A DNA stretch of 61,440 bases from Rhodospirillales bacterium (GCA_016793925.1 JAEULH010000058.1:1-61440), one strand, 5' to 3'. Positions 1-8,811 are shown, counted from the stretch's first letter. The notes: generated from the letters alone by a model not told the origin. Made by a program: numbers and translations.

Positions 1-804
1 AGGCTTCTCCTCGCTCCTGCGCGGGGCCTCCGCCGCTGGCGGTTGCTCATGTGGCGGCCATCGCTGCCAGGCGAATACTCCCGCAGCCCCAACGAGAATT
101 ACCAGTGCGACTGCGGCGATTAACCTCGGTCGCCGAAGAGGGCTGGGTCCGTCGCTATAAGGGGCCGACGTCCGAGCCACGTCCGCCGCGGCCGCTCGCC
201 GTGCTTTTTCCTGCTCTCTACGCTGTTGTGCCTCTCGTTTCCGTTCTTCGACAGCCTGTCGCGCCTCGGCTTCCGCCTGCTTCCGTGCTTCCTGTGCCTG
301 CTGTTGGGCCTTTTCGCCCGCACGGCGACGCTGCTGCTGCTGCAGGTCGGTGACCGCACGCTCGATCTTGCGCGCCACGTCGTATAGCGCCTCGTCCGGA
401 TCGGACCAGGAGGCGACCGGCTTTGCATCCTTAGGCACAGCCTGCAACTTCGCGAAGGGCGTCGCATGCCATGAGCACGGTCGCAGAATTACCGGAATGA
501 CCTTCGCCTCGCCCTTCTCGTGCCGCTCCAGCGCCTTCTTGACCTCGATACTCCAGCAGTACTTCGAGGCGATGAAACTGGCGCTCGCCAGCAGGAGGAT
601 AATGTCGGCGGAGGTCAGGTTGCGGTCGATCTCCTTCGCCCATTCGTCGCCGGCGGCGATGTTGCGGTCGTGCCAGTCGGTGATCATCCCGTTCCAACGC
701 AGCCCTGCCAGATGATCCTCGAGCTTCCTTCGCAATTCCTCGTCGCGGTGGGAATAAGAGTAAAAGAGGCTGACCGGCTTTTCCTGATTTGCTCCGTCAG
801 CCAT
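1..804 (-). CDS. TIR-domain membrane protein (3' end beyond window)
   Basis: The first 268 residues are visible and the frame runs off the left edge without a stop. Residues about 10-150 are a bacterial TIR domain: the first strand is SLFYSYSHRDEELRR, followed by ADIILLLASASFIAS, then CWSIEV with Glu87 at the position of the catalytic NADase glutamate, then VIPVILRPCSWH. Residues about 150-207 are Gln/Glu/Arg/Ala-rich and likely coiled coil. A single membrane helix spans about 228-245 and is followed by a Pro/Glu-rich linker. Proteins with this TIR type often carry a C-terminal sensor or effector module (TPR, FGE-sulfatase or NACHT); that part is cut off here. The start ATG at 804 begins MADGANQEKP. 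An NAD-consuming immune or signalling role is possible but unproven. Confidence 0.85.
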   Translation of the reverse strand, partial: MADGANQEKPVSLFYSYSHRDEELRRKLEDHLAGLRWNGMITDWHDRNIAAGDEWAKEIDRNLTSADIILLLASASFIASKYCWSIEVKKALERHEKGEAKVIPVILRPCSWHATPFAKLQAVPKDAKPVASWSDPDEALYDVARKIERAVTDLQQQQRRRAGEKAQQQAQEARKQAEAEARQAVEERKREAQQRREQEKARRAAAADVARTSAPYSDGPSPLRRPRLIAAVALVILVGAAGVFAWQRWPPHEQPPAAEAPRRSEEKP

Positions 805-1053
805 TGGCACCGCCCCGTTTGCGCGAAATCAGTCACGCAACCCCATGCTTCGTTGATAAACCAACCTCTTGGCGGGATGAAGCTTTTAGAACCCTCTCCC
901 CAGCCCTCGCCGCACCCATATCTTTGGGCCTTTCTCGAGGCGCGGGCGTCGGCCGCCGGGCGCATGACGCCGCGCCAAGGGTTGATTGACCCTGCCCGGG
1001 CAAGGCCCCATGTGTCCGACAACCGAACGGCGGCACATTCAGGGAGGGTTCGA

Positions 1054-1260
1054 ATGACAAACAGCGTCTATCGGAAGATCGAAGTGGTTGGAACCTCTCC
1101 CGACAGCATCTCGGATGCCATTGCCAATGCGCTCAGCAAGGCCGCGCCGGAGGCCAGGGAAGGCTGGTTCGAGGTGAGCGAGATCCGCGGCCACATTACC
1201 GGAGGCAAGGCCGGCATCTACCAGGTCGGGCTGAAGATCGGCTTCAAGATCGAGCCATGA
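1054..1260 (+). CDS. Dodecin, flavin-binding protein
   Basis: This 68-residue protein matches the dodecin family in length and pattern: VYRKIEVVGTSPDSI, then AIANALSKAA, then the conserved Trp in EGWFEVSEIRG and a C-terminal strand YQVGLKIGFKIE. Dodecins assemble into hollow dodecamers that store or buffer riboflavin or FMN. The start ATG has an AGGGAGGG ribosome-binding site 6-13 bases upstream. A longer in-frame extension upstream is not needed. The 3' end overlaps the convergent GGDEF-EAL gene by 17 bases. Confidence 0.9.
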   Translation: MTNSVYRKIEVVGTSPDSISDAIANALSKAAPEAREGWFEVSEIRGHITGGKAGIYQVGLKIGFKIEP

Positions 1261-3433
1261 CCGTCAACGCCACGGGCCGAGGCCGACGCCGCTCGGTGAG
1301 CCAGGCGCCGAAGTCTGTCGCGGGAACCGGCGGGCTGTAGAGGTAGCCCTGCGCCTCGTCGCAGCCGAGGCTTCGCAGGAAGGCGAGCTGGGCCTCGGTC
1401 TCGACACCTTCGGCGATGACGCGCAGGCGCAGGCTGTGTGCGAGCGCGATGGTCGCGGTGACGATGGCGGCGTCGTCCGGATCGGTGGCGATATCACGGA
1501 CGAACGACCGGTCGATCTTCAGCGCGTCGAGCGGGAAGCGCTTCAGGTAGCTGAGCGACGAATACCCGGTTCCGAAGTCGTCGACGGACACGCTCAGGCC
1601 GAGCGCGTTCAGTTGGCGGAGGATGTCGATACTGGCCGCCGTATCCTCGACGAGGATGCCCTCGGTCAGCTCGAGCTCGAAAAGGTCCGGAGCCAGGCCG
1701 GCCCGGTCGAGGATGGCGCCGACGCGATCAACGAAGCCGGGTCGGCGGAACTGCACCGCCGAGAGGTTGACCGACAGCCTGAGTGGGCCGAGACCCTGCA
1801 TGGTCCAGGCGGCTGTCTGCGCGCAAGCCGTTTGCATGACCCAGTCCCCGATGGGCACGATCAGCCCCGTCTCCTCGGCAACCGGAATGAAATCCAGCGG
1901 CGATACAAGCTGGCCGTCGCCGCGTCGCCAGCGAACGAGCGCCTCCATCCCGCACGGCCCGCCGCTGGCGATGTCGATTTTCGGCTGGTAGTACACAAGG
2001 AACTCGTCGTTGGCGAGCGCCTTGCGCAGGTTGGTCTCCAGGGAGAACCGGCGCACCGCCCGCTCGTTCAGGGAGGCGGTGAAAAACTGGCTGCGGTCGC
2101 GCCCCTGTTCTTTGGCGTGAAACATCGCCGCGTCCGCGTTCTTGAGCAGGCTTTCGGCGTCGTCGCCGTCGACCGGAAAGACGCTGATGCCGGTGCTTAT
2201 GGTGATGCGGATCTCACTGCCGCCGGCCGAGAACGGAGCGCCAAGGGCGGCAGCGACGCGGCGCGCGACCCCGGCGCTGTCCTCGGCGCGGCGAACGTCC
2301 CCCAGGACAATGACGAATTCGTCGCCGCCAAGCCGCGACACCGTGTTGAGCGAGTCGGGGTCGCCGCCGACTGCGCCGACGCGGCCGTCATCGCTGCGAA
2401 AGGCGCGATCGTTGCCGCGGATGCACTGGACCAGGCGCCGCGCGGCCTCCTTGAGGATGGTATCCCCGACGCCATGGCCGAGCGTGTCGTTGATGCGTTT
2501 GAAGTGGTCGATGTCGAGGATGAGGACGGCGAGCTCGCGGCCCTGGCGGCGGGCGCCGACTATGGTTTGGCCGAGGATTTCGACAAGGTAGGTCCGGTTG
2601 GGCAGGCCGGTGACGCTGTCGAAGTGGGCGAGATTGCGGATCCTGTCCTCGGCGACCCTGCGTTCGGTAATGTCCTGGGCAATGCCGACGACCTTCTCGA
2701 CGGCGCCGGCGGCGTCGAGTACCGCGTCCCCCTCCTGGGATATGATCAGCTTTGCGCCACCGGCGCGAGCGATGGCGTACTCGACGCGGTGTCCCTGTCC
2801 GGTCTCGGCCGAAGACGCAAGCGCGCTGGCGATGCGCTCGCGGTCGGGCTTGTCGATGAGGGAGACGAAGCGGTCGAGCGTGACGATCTGCTCGCCGTGA
2901 CCCAGGCCGATCATTTCGGCCAGGTCCTCGGAGCAGCGGATCAGGCCCGATGCCGGCTCCCACTGCCAGTGACCAAGCCTGGCCATGCGCTGGGCTCTGG
3001 CCAACCGCGCCTCGCTGTCGCGTAATTCGTCCTCGATCTGCTTGGTGCGCAGGATGTAACGCAGGCGATGGCTGAGGATCACAAGGTTGAGCGGCTTGGT
3101 GATGAAGGTCGTCGCTCCGGCTTCGAAGGCGCGATCGATGGATTCGCTGTCGTCCAGCCCGGTCATCATCATGATCGGCGTATGCCCGCCGGACGGCGAG
3201 TTGCGCATGGCGGCGCAGACGGCAAAGCCGTCCATGCCCGGCATGACGATGTCGAGCATGACGACCGCCGGTCCGCTTTCGGCGAACACGCGCATGGCGT
3301 CGTCGCCACCGGCCGCCTCAACCACGGCGAACCCTGCCCGCTCCAATGCCTGTCGCGTGACGAACCGAACGACAGAATCGTCGTCGACGATCAGGATCAG
3401 AGGCGGCCTGCCCTGGACGGTCAGCGATTTCAT
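1244..3433 (-). CDS. Response regulator-PAS-GGDEF-EAL protein
   Basis: A 729-residue cyclic-di-GMP signalling protein. Residues 12-125 are a receiver domain with acidic DDD at 17-19, phospho-acceptor Asp61 in MLDIVMPG, and Lys113 in TKPL. Residues about 140-260 are PAS-like and end in a DITERR linker. Residues about 265-445 are a GGDEF domain with an intact GGDEF at 369-373; an RxxD inhibitory site is not present at the expected place, and an unusual Gly/Asp-rich insertion (about 341-362) precedes the motif. Residues about 460-715 are an EAL domain with EAL at 497-499 plus VNLS, ELTEG, DDFGTGYSS, LKIDRSF, AEGVE and QGYL, so phosphodiesterase residues look complete. Either activity or both may be real. 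The start ATG overlaps the stop of a possible upstream gene. Confidence 0.93.
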   Translation of the reverse strand: MKSLTVQGRPPLILIVDDDSVVRFVTRQALERAGFAVVEAAGGDDAMRVFAESGPAVVMLDIVMPGMDGFAVCAAMRNSPSGGHTPIMMMTGLDDSESIDRAFEAGATTFITKPLNLVILSHRLRYILRTKQIEDELRDSEARLARAQRMARLGHWQWEPASGLIRCSEDLAEMIGLGHGEQIVTLDRFVSLIDKPDRERIASALASSAETGQGHRVEYAIARAGGAKLIISQEGDAVLDAAGAVEKVVGIAQDITERRVAEDRIRNLAHFDSVTGLPNRTYLVEILGQTIVGARRQGRELAVLILDIDHFKRINDTLGHGVGDTILKEAARRLVQCIRGNDRAFRSDDGRVGAVGGDPDSLNTVSRLGGDEFVIVLGDVRRAEDSAGVARRVAAALGAPFSAGGSEIRITISTGISVFPVDGDDAESLLKNADAAMFHAKEQGRDRSQFFTASLNERAVRRFSLETNLRKALANDEFLVYYQPKIDIASGGPCGMEALVRWRRGDGQLVSPLDFIPVAEETGLIVPIGDWVMQTACAQTAAWTMQGLGPLRLSVNLSAVQFRRPGFVDRVGAILDRAGLAPDLFELELTEGILVEDTAASIDILRQLNALGLSVSVDDFGTGYSSLSYLKRFPLDALKIDRSFVRDIATDPDDAAIVTATIALAHSLRLRVIAEGVETEAQLAFLRSLGCDEAQGYLYSPPVPATDFGAWLTERRRPRPVALTVMARS

Positions 3434-3768
3434 GCCGCCTGCTCCTCACGAATGGCCATATGCGCCGCGCACACGGCCGGAAACCGGCGCTCGATCTTGG
3501 CCAAGGCGGCGCCAGCTTCACGCGTCGCCCCGCCTCGGCCCGTCGTCTCGATCGGCTTGAACGAAGACGTGGACCCGGCAGGCGCAGCCTGCGCTTCGTT
3601 GCCGTTGCCGGCGGCCGTGACCCGGCGGCGGCGAGGGTCGAGCATGTGGACCGCGACTTCGCGGCGACGGTGCGCAGGCAAGGCCGCAACGCGGCTTGTT
3701 GCGGAAAAGTGGGAATCTTCGACGCACGCCAGCGCTTGCAACCGACCGATCCCTCCGCGAGAACACAT
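3430..3768 (-). CDS. Hypothetical protein upstream of the GGDEF-EAL gene
   Basis: A 112-residue reading frame whose TGA overlaps the ATG of the downstream response regulator-GGDEF-EAL gene in an ATGA arrangement, typical of translational coupling. The C-terminal half, near GGATREAGAALAKIERRF, uses codons similar to neighbouring genes. I recognise no family. The N-terminal half is Arg-rich and less convincing, so the true start may lie further in. It could be a small partner of the c-di-GMP protein, or a chance frame. Confidence 0.35.
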   Translation of the reverse strand: MCSRGGIGRLQALACVEDSHFSATSRVAALPAHRRREVAVHMLDPRRRRVTAAGNGNEAQAAPAGSTSSFKPIETTGRGGATREAGAALAKIERRFPAVCAAHMAIREEQAA

Positions 3769-4086
3769 CGCCTAAGATTGAAGGGCTGTCGTTAAGATCG
3801 CGTTGCGCGCCGCTCCCCGGGCGGTGTCCGCGCCCTGCCGGCGCCATGAGCAGGCAGACCGGAGAAATGCGCCGGTTCTGCCACGCCTTCGTCGACGGCA
3901 TCGTTGCCAAGGACTGTTGCGCATCCGCCGCAGCCGCGGGTCGCCATGCGCAAACGCCCTCTGCCCATGTCATAGCCGCACTTGTCGCCGCGAATTTGCG
4001 GGCCTAGCGTCCCCATCCGCCGGCGCAGCCGCATCTGCACCCCGGCCGAGGGAGCGCTTTCAACGATCGAAGCGGAGGCCAGGGAG
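3769..4086. other. Intergenic stretch without a recognised gene
   Basis: Several short overlapping frames exist on both strands, but none has a convincing start, family pattern or codon use. The region probably holds the promoters of the divergent c-di-GMP gene (left) and CBS/permease pair (right). I could not pick out a definite promoter. Confidence 0.4.
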
Positions 4087-4560
4087 ATGTCCTGTAAAGC
4101 GATCATGACCGTCGACCCGCCGGTTCTGTACCCGACCGATACCGTCGGCGAGGCCGTCGATCGCCTGCTGGACGAGCGCGTGCTCGCCCTGCCGGTGATC
4201 GAGCGCGACCGCCGCTACATCGGCATGTTCGCCAAGAGCCGGTTGTTCGGCCTGCTTCTGCCTGCGGTCGTGGCGAGCGAGTCGACAGTGCCGAGCATGG
4301 GCACCATCCCCGATCTCGACTTTCTCCGCGAATACCTGCCGGAGATGCAGGAACGGCTGCGCGCGATCGCCGATCATCCGGTCAGCCGTTATGTCGACAA
4401 GACGGTGCCGGTTCTCCACCCGGATTCGCCGGTTGTCGCGGCGGTGCTTCAGGTCTTCCGCACACGCAACTTCGTCCCCGTCGTCGATCCGCAGACCGGA
4501 AGGTTGGCCGGCCTGATCTCCACCTGGGACACCATCGCCAAGATCCGCACGGCGTCCTAG
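4087..4560 (+). CDS. CBS-domain pair protein
   Basis: A 157-residue protein made almost entirely of two CBS motifs. The first begins AIMTVDPPVLYPTDTVGEA and includes LPVIERDRRYIGMF; the second begins YVDKTVPVLHPDSPV and ends FVPVVDPQTGRLAGLI. A roughly 50-residue linker (residues about 62-100) separates them. CBS pairs bind adenosine nucleotides and act as energy sensors. The ATG at 4087 follows GGAGGCCAGGGAG, a good ribosome-binding region. A permease gene starts 65 bases downstream on the same strand, so the CBS protein may regulate that transporter; this is inferred from position only. Confidence 0.85.
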   Translation: MSCKAIMTVDPPVLYPTDTVGEAVDRLLDERVLALPVIERDRRYIGMFAKSRLFGLLLPAVVASESTVPSMGTIPDLDFLREYLPEMQERLRAIADHPVSRYVDKTVPVLHPDSPVVAAVLQVFRTRNFVPVVDPQTGRLAGLISTWDTIAKIRTAS

Positions 4561-4625
4561 CCGCCGCGCACGCACATCAACGAACCGGCGCCCGAACGCC
4601 GGCCGCGTCAACCTGGAGGCCAATC

Positions 4626-5972
4626 ATGGAACCCGATGCAGCCGCGCCGATCCACCTGCTGTTCGGCCTGAACCCGATGTGGACGGCGACCGCCGTGCTT
4701 GTCGCCACATACGCGGTCATCATGTCCGAAAAGGTCAATCGCGCGATCGTCGCCCTGCTCGGCGCGACGCTCCTCATCCTGCTCGGCATCATGTCGCAGG
4801 AAGCCGCGGTGCGCGGCGTCGATTTCAACACCATCGGGCTGCTGATCGGCATGATGGTAATCGTCGCCATCACCAAGCGCTGCGGCGTTTTCCAGTTCCT
4901 CGCGATCTGGGCGGCGCGGCGGGCGCGCGCAAATCCGGCGGGCATCATGATCATGCTGCAGATCATCACCGCCGTCGTCTCGGCCTTCCTCGACAACGTA
5001 ACGACGGTCCTGCTGGTGGTGCCGGTAACCATGGTCATCACCGAGGAACTGGGCGTCTCGCCCTACCCCTTCCTCGTCTCTCAGGTGTTCGCCTCGAACA
5101 TCGGCGGCACCGCAACCCTGATCGGCGATCCGCCGAACATCCTCATCGGCTCGCTGGTCGGCCTCACCTTCAACCAGTTCATACTGAACCTTACGCCGGT
5201 CATCATCGTGATCCAGGCGACGGCGTGCCTTCTCTTCCACCTGCTGTGGGGCCGCCGGCTGCACGCGACGGAGCAGGCGCGCGCCAGAATCATGCGCTTC
5301 GACGCCGGCGCCGCGATCTCCGACCGGCGGCTCCTGGTGCAGTCGCTCAGCGTCATCGCCATCGTCATCGCCGGCTTCGTGTTCGCCCACTCCTTCGGCA
5401 TCCAGCCGGCGACGACCGCGCTCTTCGGCGCCGCTCTGCTGATGCTGCTCTACTGCTTCGGGCAGCCGGCCGAGGAACAGAGCGAGCGGGTCCAGTCGAT
5501 CTTCAACGAGGTCGAATGGATCACGATCTTTTTCTTCGTCGGGCTGTTCATCGTCGTCGGCGGGGTCGAGGAAACCGGCCTGCTCAAGCTGGCCGCGGAA
5601 AAGCTGGTTGCCGCCACCGGCGGAAATTTGGGAACGACGACCATCGCGATCCTGTGGTCGTCGGCCGTTCTTTCCGCCGTCATCGACAACATCCCGTTCG
5701 TCGCGACCATGATCCCGCTGATCCACAACATGGCGCCGTCGTTCGGCGGCCCTGAGGGGCTGATGCCGCTGTGGTGGGCGTTGTCGCTCGGCGCATGCCT
5801 GGGCGGCAACGGCACGCTGGTCGGCGCTTCGGCCAACCTCACGGTTGCCGGGCTCGCCGAACGGGCCGGTCAGCCGATCCGCTTCGTGCCCTACATGAAG
5901 ATCGCCTTCCCGACCATGCTCGCGACGGTCGCGATCGCCAACGTCTACCTTGTCTTGCGCTACCTGCCGTGA
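4626..5972 (+). CDS. ArsB/NhaD-superfamily ion permease
   Basis: A 448-residue inner-membrane protein with about 10-12 hydrophobic segments. Family hallmarks are DNVTTVLLVVPVTMVI and the conserved GGTATLIGDPPNILIGS loop, repeated in part near the C-terminus as LGGNGTLVGASANLTVAG with DNIPFVATMIP before it. These inverted-repeat motifs belong to the SLC13/ArsB/NhaD ion transporter superfamily. Substrate cannot be read from sequence; arsenite, Na+/H+ or organic anion are all possible. No ars regulator or reductase is adjacent. It probably forms an operon with the preceding CBS-domain gene. Confidence 0.85.
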   Translation: MEPDAAAPIHLLFGLNPMWTATAVLVATYAVIMSEKVNRAIVALLGATLLILLGIMSQEAAVRGVDFNTIGLLIGMMVIVAITKRCGVFQFLAIWAARRARANPAGIMIMLQIITAVVSAFLDNVTTVLLVVPVTMVITEELGVSPYPFLVSQVFASNIGGTATLIGDPPNILIGSLVGLTFNQFILNLTPVIIVIQATACLLFHLLWGRRLHATEQARARIMRFDAGAAISDRRLLVQSLSVIAIVIAGFVFAHSFGIQPATTALFGAALLMLLYCFGQPAEEQSERVQSIFNEVEWITIFFFVGLFIVVGGVEETGLLKLAAEKLVAATGGNLGTTTIAILWSSAVLSAVIDNIPFVATMIPLIHNMAPSFGGPEGLMPLWWALSLGACLGGNGTLVGASANLTVAGLAERAGQPIRFVPYMKIAFPTMLATVAIANVYLVLRYLP

Positions 5973-5994
5973 ACCGCCGGTTCGAGCGGGCGGC

Positions 5995-7203
5995 TCAGCC
6001 GGGCTTGCCGTCCGGCCGCGGCCGCAGCAGCATCGGCCCGTAGACGGCGGCGTAGCCGAGGAAGGCCGCGAGCCAGGCGAGGCCGCTGGTCATCAGCAGC
6101 GGGTGATAGAACGCCGGCAGCAATGACGCGGCGACGCGCAGGATGGCCGCGGCCGTGACCAGGACATAGAGGATGCTGGTCGCGGCGCCGGCATGCAGGG
6201 TGCGACCGGTATGACCGAGCGTGGCCCGGGTCATGACCGCCATGATCATGGTCGCCATCGCGCCGGCGCTGAAAGCGTGGACGGCGACGATGGGCGGGAC
6301 CGCCGGGCTGAAAATGCCGGCGGCGAGAAGGGCGAAGCCAATCCAGATCCAGGCGTAGCCGAGATGGAGGATGAGCACCAGGGGCTCGGCCCAGGTTGCG
6401 TGCCCCTCCCAGCGGGCCAGCCGGACGAGGTTCGCAATTGCCGCGACGCTGGCGAGGACTGCCGTCACCGGCGATTCGGGCGACAGCGTCCAGGCGATGA
6501 GGGCGACGAGCGTGACAATCAGCGTCGCCCGGTCGATGCCGCGAAACGGCGCCGGCAGCCTCGGCGCCTCCCGCTTGGCGAGCCAATTGCGGGTGAAGCT
6601 CGGAATGATGCGGCCGCCGATCAGCGCGATCAGCATGACCGCCACGGAAACGCCCAACCGCCAGCCGAGTTGAGCCGTCTCGGCGAGCCCCATCGCCTCG
6701 GCGTGCATCAGGGCGTTGGCCGCGAGGAACGTCGCCACCGCCGCGACCATGATCAGGTTCCGCCAGTTCTTGCCGGCGATGACCTCGCGCACGACGACGG
6801 CGAGGACGGCTGCGTAGAACACGAGATCGATGACCGCAGCGGGCGCGGCGCCAATCGATGCGGAAACGGCGACGACGATCCGGCCGGCCAGCCACAAGCT
6901 GACCAGGCCCAACAGCGGCCAGCCCTGCAGCGGCATGCGCCCGGTCCAATTGGGAATGGCGGTGAGCAGGAAGCCCGTGATCGCCGCGCCGACGAAGCCG
7001 AAGATCATTTCATGGGCATGCCAGAGCAAGGGATCGAATGCGCTCGCGACGACCGGCGCGCCCTCCAGGAAGGCCAGCCACAGCGCGAGCGATACGACCG
7101 CCCACACCGCGGCGGCGAGGAAAAACGGACGGAAACCATACGCGAGAATGGCGGGACCGGGATGGGCACGAAGTCGCGGAACGGCGACGCGAAGCTCAGC
7201 CAT
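5995..7203 (-). CDS. nnrS: NnrS family membrane protein
   Basis: A 402-residue polytopic membrane protein of the NnrS family, which is linked to nitric oxide stress and denitrification and contains haem and copper in the type member. Recognisable blocks are LAYGFRPFFLAAAVWA, WHAHEMIFGFVGAAITGF, TAIPNWTGR and later HAFSAGAMATMIMAVMTRATLGHTGR. The ATG at 7203 is preceded by GGAGG, which is better supported than an upstream in-frame ATG. No nor or nir genes are in the window, so a general NO-tolerance role is more likely than a place in a denitrification island. A hyphenated inverted repeat lies about 150 bases upstream. Confidence 0.92.
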   Translation of the reverse strand: MAELRVAVPRLRAHPGPAILAYGFRPFFLAAAVWAVVSLALWLAFLEGAPVVASAFDPLLWHAHEMIFGFVGAAITGFLLTAIPNWTGRMPLQGWPLLGLVSLWLAGRIVVAVSASIGAAPAAVIDLVFYAAVLAVVVREVIAGKNWRNLIMVAAVATFLAANALMHAEAMGLAETAQLGWRLGVSVAVMLIALIGGRIIPSFTRNWLAKREAPRLPAPFRGIDRATLIVTLVALIAWTLSPESPVTAVLASVAAIANLVRLARWEGHATWAEPLVLILHLGYAWIWIGFALLAAGIFSPAVPPIVAVHAFSAGAMATMIMAVMTRATLGHTGRTLHAGAATSILYVLVTAAAILRVAASLLPAFYHPLLMTSGLAWLAAFLGYAAVYGPMLLRPRPDGKPG

Positions 7204-7355
7204 GGGTTTGCCTCCACTGCGAACGAGGATGCGAGGCGCGATGCGCACCGCCGCATGATAGAGGAGACGCGGCGCCATGTCGCAAACCTGGGTTCGCCCC
7301 ACCGCCTGCTCGGCCGGAGCGCGGCGGCTCTCTCGTTTGCGCTTGCGCTTCTTGC

Positions 7356-7389
7356 CCCAAACGGATAACTATTGATATACCCATTTGGG
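7356..7389. promoter_or_regulatory. AT-rich inverted repeat between nnrS and a small membrane gene
   Basis: Two 12-base arms (7356-7367 and 7378-7389) pair with two mismatches around a 10-base AT-rich centre; the outer halves are CCCAAA and TTTGGG. The repeat sits in the divergent intergenic region in otherwise GC-rich DNA. It may be an operator for nnrS. It contains one TTGAT half-site but not a full FNR box, so the cognate regulator is unknown. Confidence 0.35.
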
Positions 7390-7617
7390 TTGACTCTGAC
7401 GCAGCGCCGCCGGTCGGTGATCGGGGGGTGAGCGACCCGGTGCTTTGGCATCAGGTCGGGGGGCGTCAAGGAAGGGCGGCAGCGGCCGCTCTTCCTGCGC
7501 CTCCTTCGCGCCTTGCGCGTCGCTCCCGCCGGAGGCCGGCCGAGGTCATCGCCGCCTTCGCCTTTCCGCATCGATCATGGCACAGTGGCGCATCGGTGCT
7601 CAGGCGAGAGGCGACCC

Positions 7618-7932
7618 GTGATCCGTCGCATTGTCAGGTTTTGGGCCGATCTCTGGGCGGGGCGCATCCCTCTGGCGGACGCATTCTGGACCTACGCCGT
7701 GATCTGGGGCTTTTTCATCAACGTGGTCGCAACCCTGGCGTCGCTCGGCCTCGTCGCCGCCGAGGCGCCCAATTGGGTTGCGCTTGCCGTCAACTTCGCG
7801 CCGCTCCCGTGGAACATCCTGGTCCTCGTCGGCGTCTGGCGCAGCGCCGCTCAACCGGGGATTCCACGTTCCGTGGCGGTGGCGGCGCGCACCATCACCT
7901 GCATCTGGACAATCGCGCTCAGTGCGACCTGA
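7618..7932 (+). CDS. Small hypothetical membrane protein
   Basis: A 104-residue protein read from a GTG preceded by AGGCGAGAGG. It has a hydrophobic segment FWTYAVIWGFFINVVATLASL followed by further hydrophobic stretches (WVALAVNFAPLPWNILVLVGVW and AARTITCIWTIAL), giving about three membrane helices. Composition and length resemble small uncharacterised alphaproteobacterial membrane proteins. No function can be assigned. It is divergent from nnrS and convergent with the phasin-like gene. Confidence 0.6.
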   Translation: MIRRIVRFWADLWAGRIPLADAFWTYAVIWGFFINVVATLASLGLVAAEAPNWVALAVNFAPLPWNILVLVGVWRSAAQPGIPRSVAVAARTITCIWTIALSAT

Positions 7933-7967
7933 GACGTCGCACCCGGAAAGGAGTCGCGTCTCTCCGC

Positions 7968-8513
7968 CTACCCTTTCGTTACCGGGCTCCGCCGCGGGGT
8001 TGCCGGCCTTTTCCTTGCCGGCGTTTTCTTGCCTTTGGACAGCCGCTTGGCGTTCGCCGAAACCTTGCTGTGCGCCGGCGACAGCGCCTGCGCGGCCGTG
8101 CTGGCGGCGAGGTCCGCCAGCGTCGCGGTCAAAGCGGCCGACGCATTGAGCGAAAGCTGCGCCTGACGCCACATGAGCTGAACGGCGGCGGCGGGATCAG
8201 CCGGGTGCGGGTGGGAGACCAGCCGCGCCGTCGCCCGGGCCTGCTCCTGCAGATGGCGTGAAACGGCGGCGCTCGCTCTTGCCGCGCCCCTGCCGACGGC
8301 GGCCGTCGACTCCGACATGGCCCGGGTCTTCTCGTTGACCATGCGCGCGAGCTCCGGGTTGGCGCGGGCCTTGGGCTCGACCGCGGCGGCGAAGATCATC
8401 GGCAGGCGGTGGGCGATGGTGGTAAACGCGGCCGCCGGAACTTCGGCCGCCATTGCCGCAGTCCGGTTGGCGTTGCGTACGGCGCGCGTGCCGGCCCTTA
8501 TGGTGCGCTTCAT
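7968..8513 (-). CDS. Phasin-like protein
   Basis: A 181-residue Ala-rich, largely helical protein. It has the general build of alphaproteobacterial phasins, which coat polyhydroxyalkanoate granules. Features include KARANPELARMVNEKTRAMSES, a central helical block with VQLMWRQAQLSLNASAALT, and a Lys/Arg/Pro-rich C-terminal tail (residues about 155-181) like those that bind DNA or other phasins. No PHA synthase is nearby. The assignment rests on pattern and composition rather than strict motifs. Confidence 0.65.
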   Translation of the reverse strand: MKRTIRAGTRAVRNANRTAAMAAEVPAAAFTTIAHRLPMIFAAAVEPKARANPELARMVNEKTRAMSESTAAVGRGAARASAAVSRHLQEQARATARLVSHPHPADPAAAVQLMWRQAQLSLNASAALTATLADLAASTAAQALSPAHSKVSANAKRLSKGKKTPARKRPATPRRSPVTKG

Positions 8514-8811
8514 GATGCTCCCTCTGTCGCAGGATCAGTCGTCGGACGGCATGTCCGCCGGTCGCCCGAGCAAGGCGGAAGATGGGCCCATTTCCCGCAT
8601 TGTCGCAATGCTTCTTCTTCGCGATCGAGTTCGCATCCTGCGGTGGAACACCTCGGCGATGCCGGCGGCCGCCGCGTCATCCGTTGCCCGCGGCTGCGGA
8701 AAGCCTCGCCGGGGGCCGGTCGCCGCCCCGCCTCCGCTCTCGATGTTGTTGCTCGACTCCAAATGGGGGAATATCGGCAAGCGCCATTCGCCCCAACGGG
8801 ATGTGCGGCCG

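Noticed and set aside
7371..7388. FNR/Dnr box upstream of nnrS
   Set aside because: Only one TTGAT half-site is present; the other half does not match ATCAA at the required spacing.
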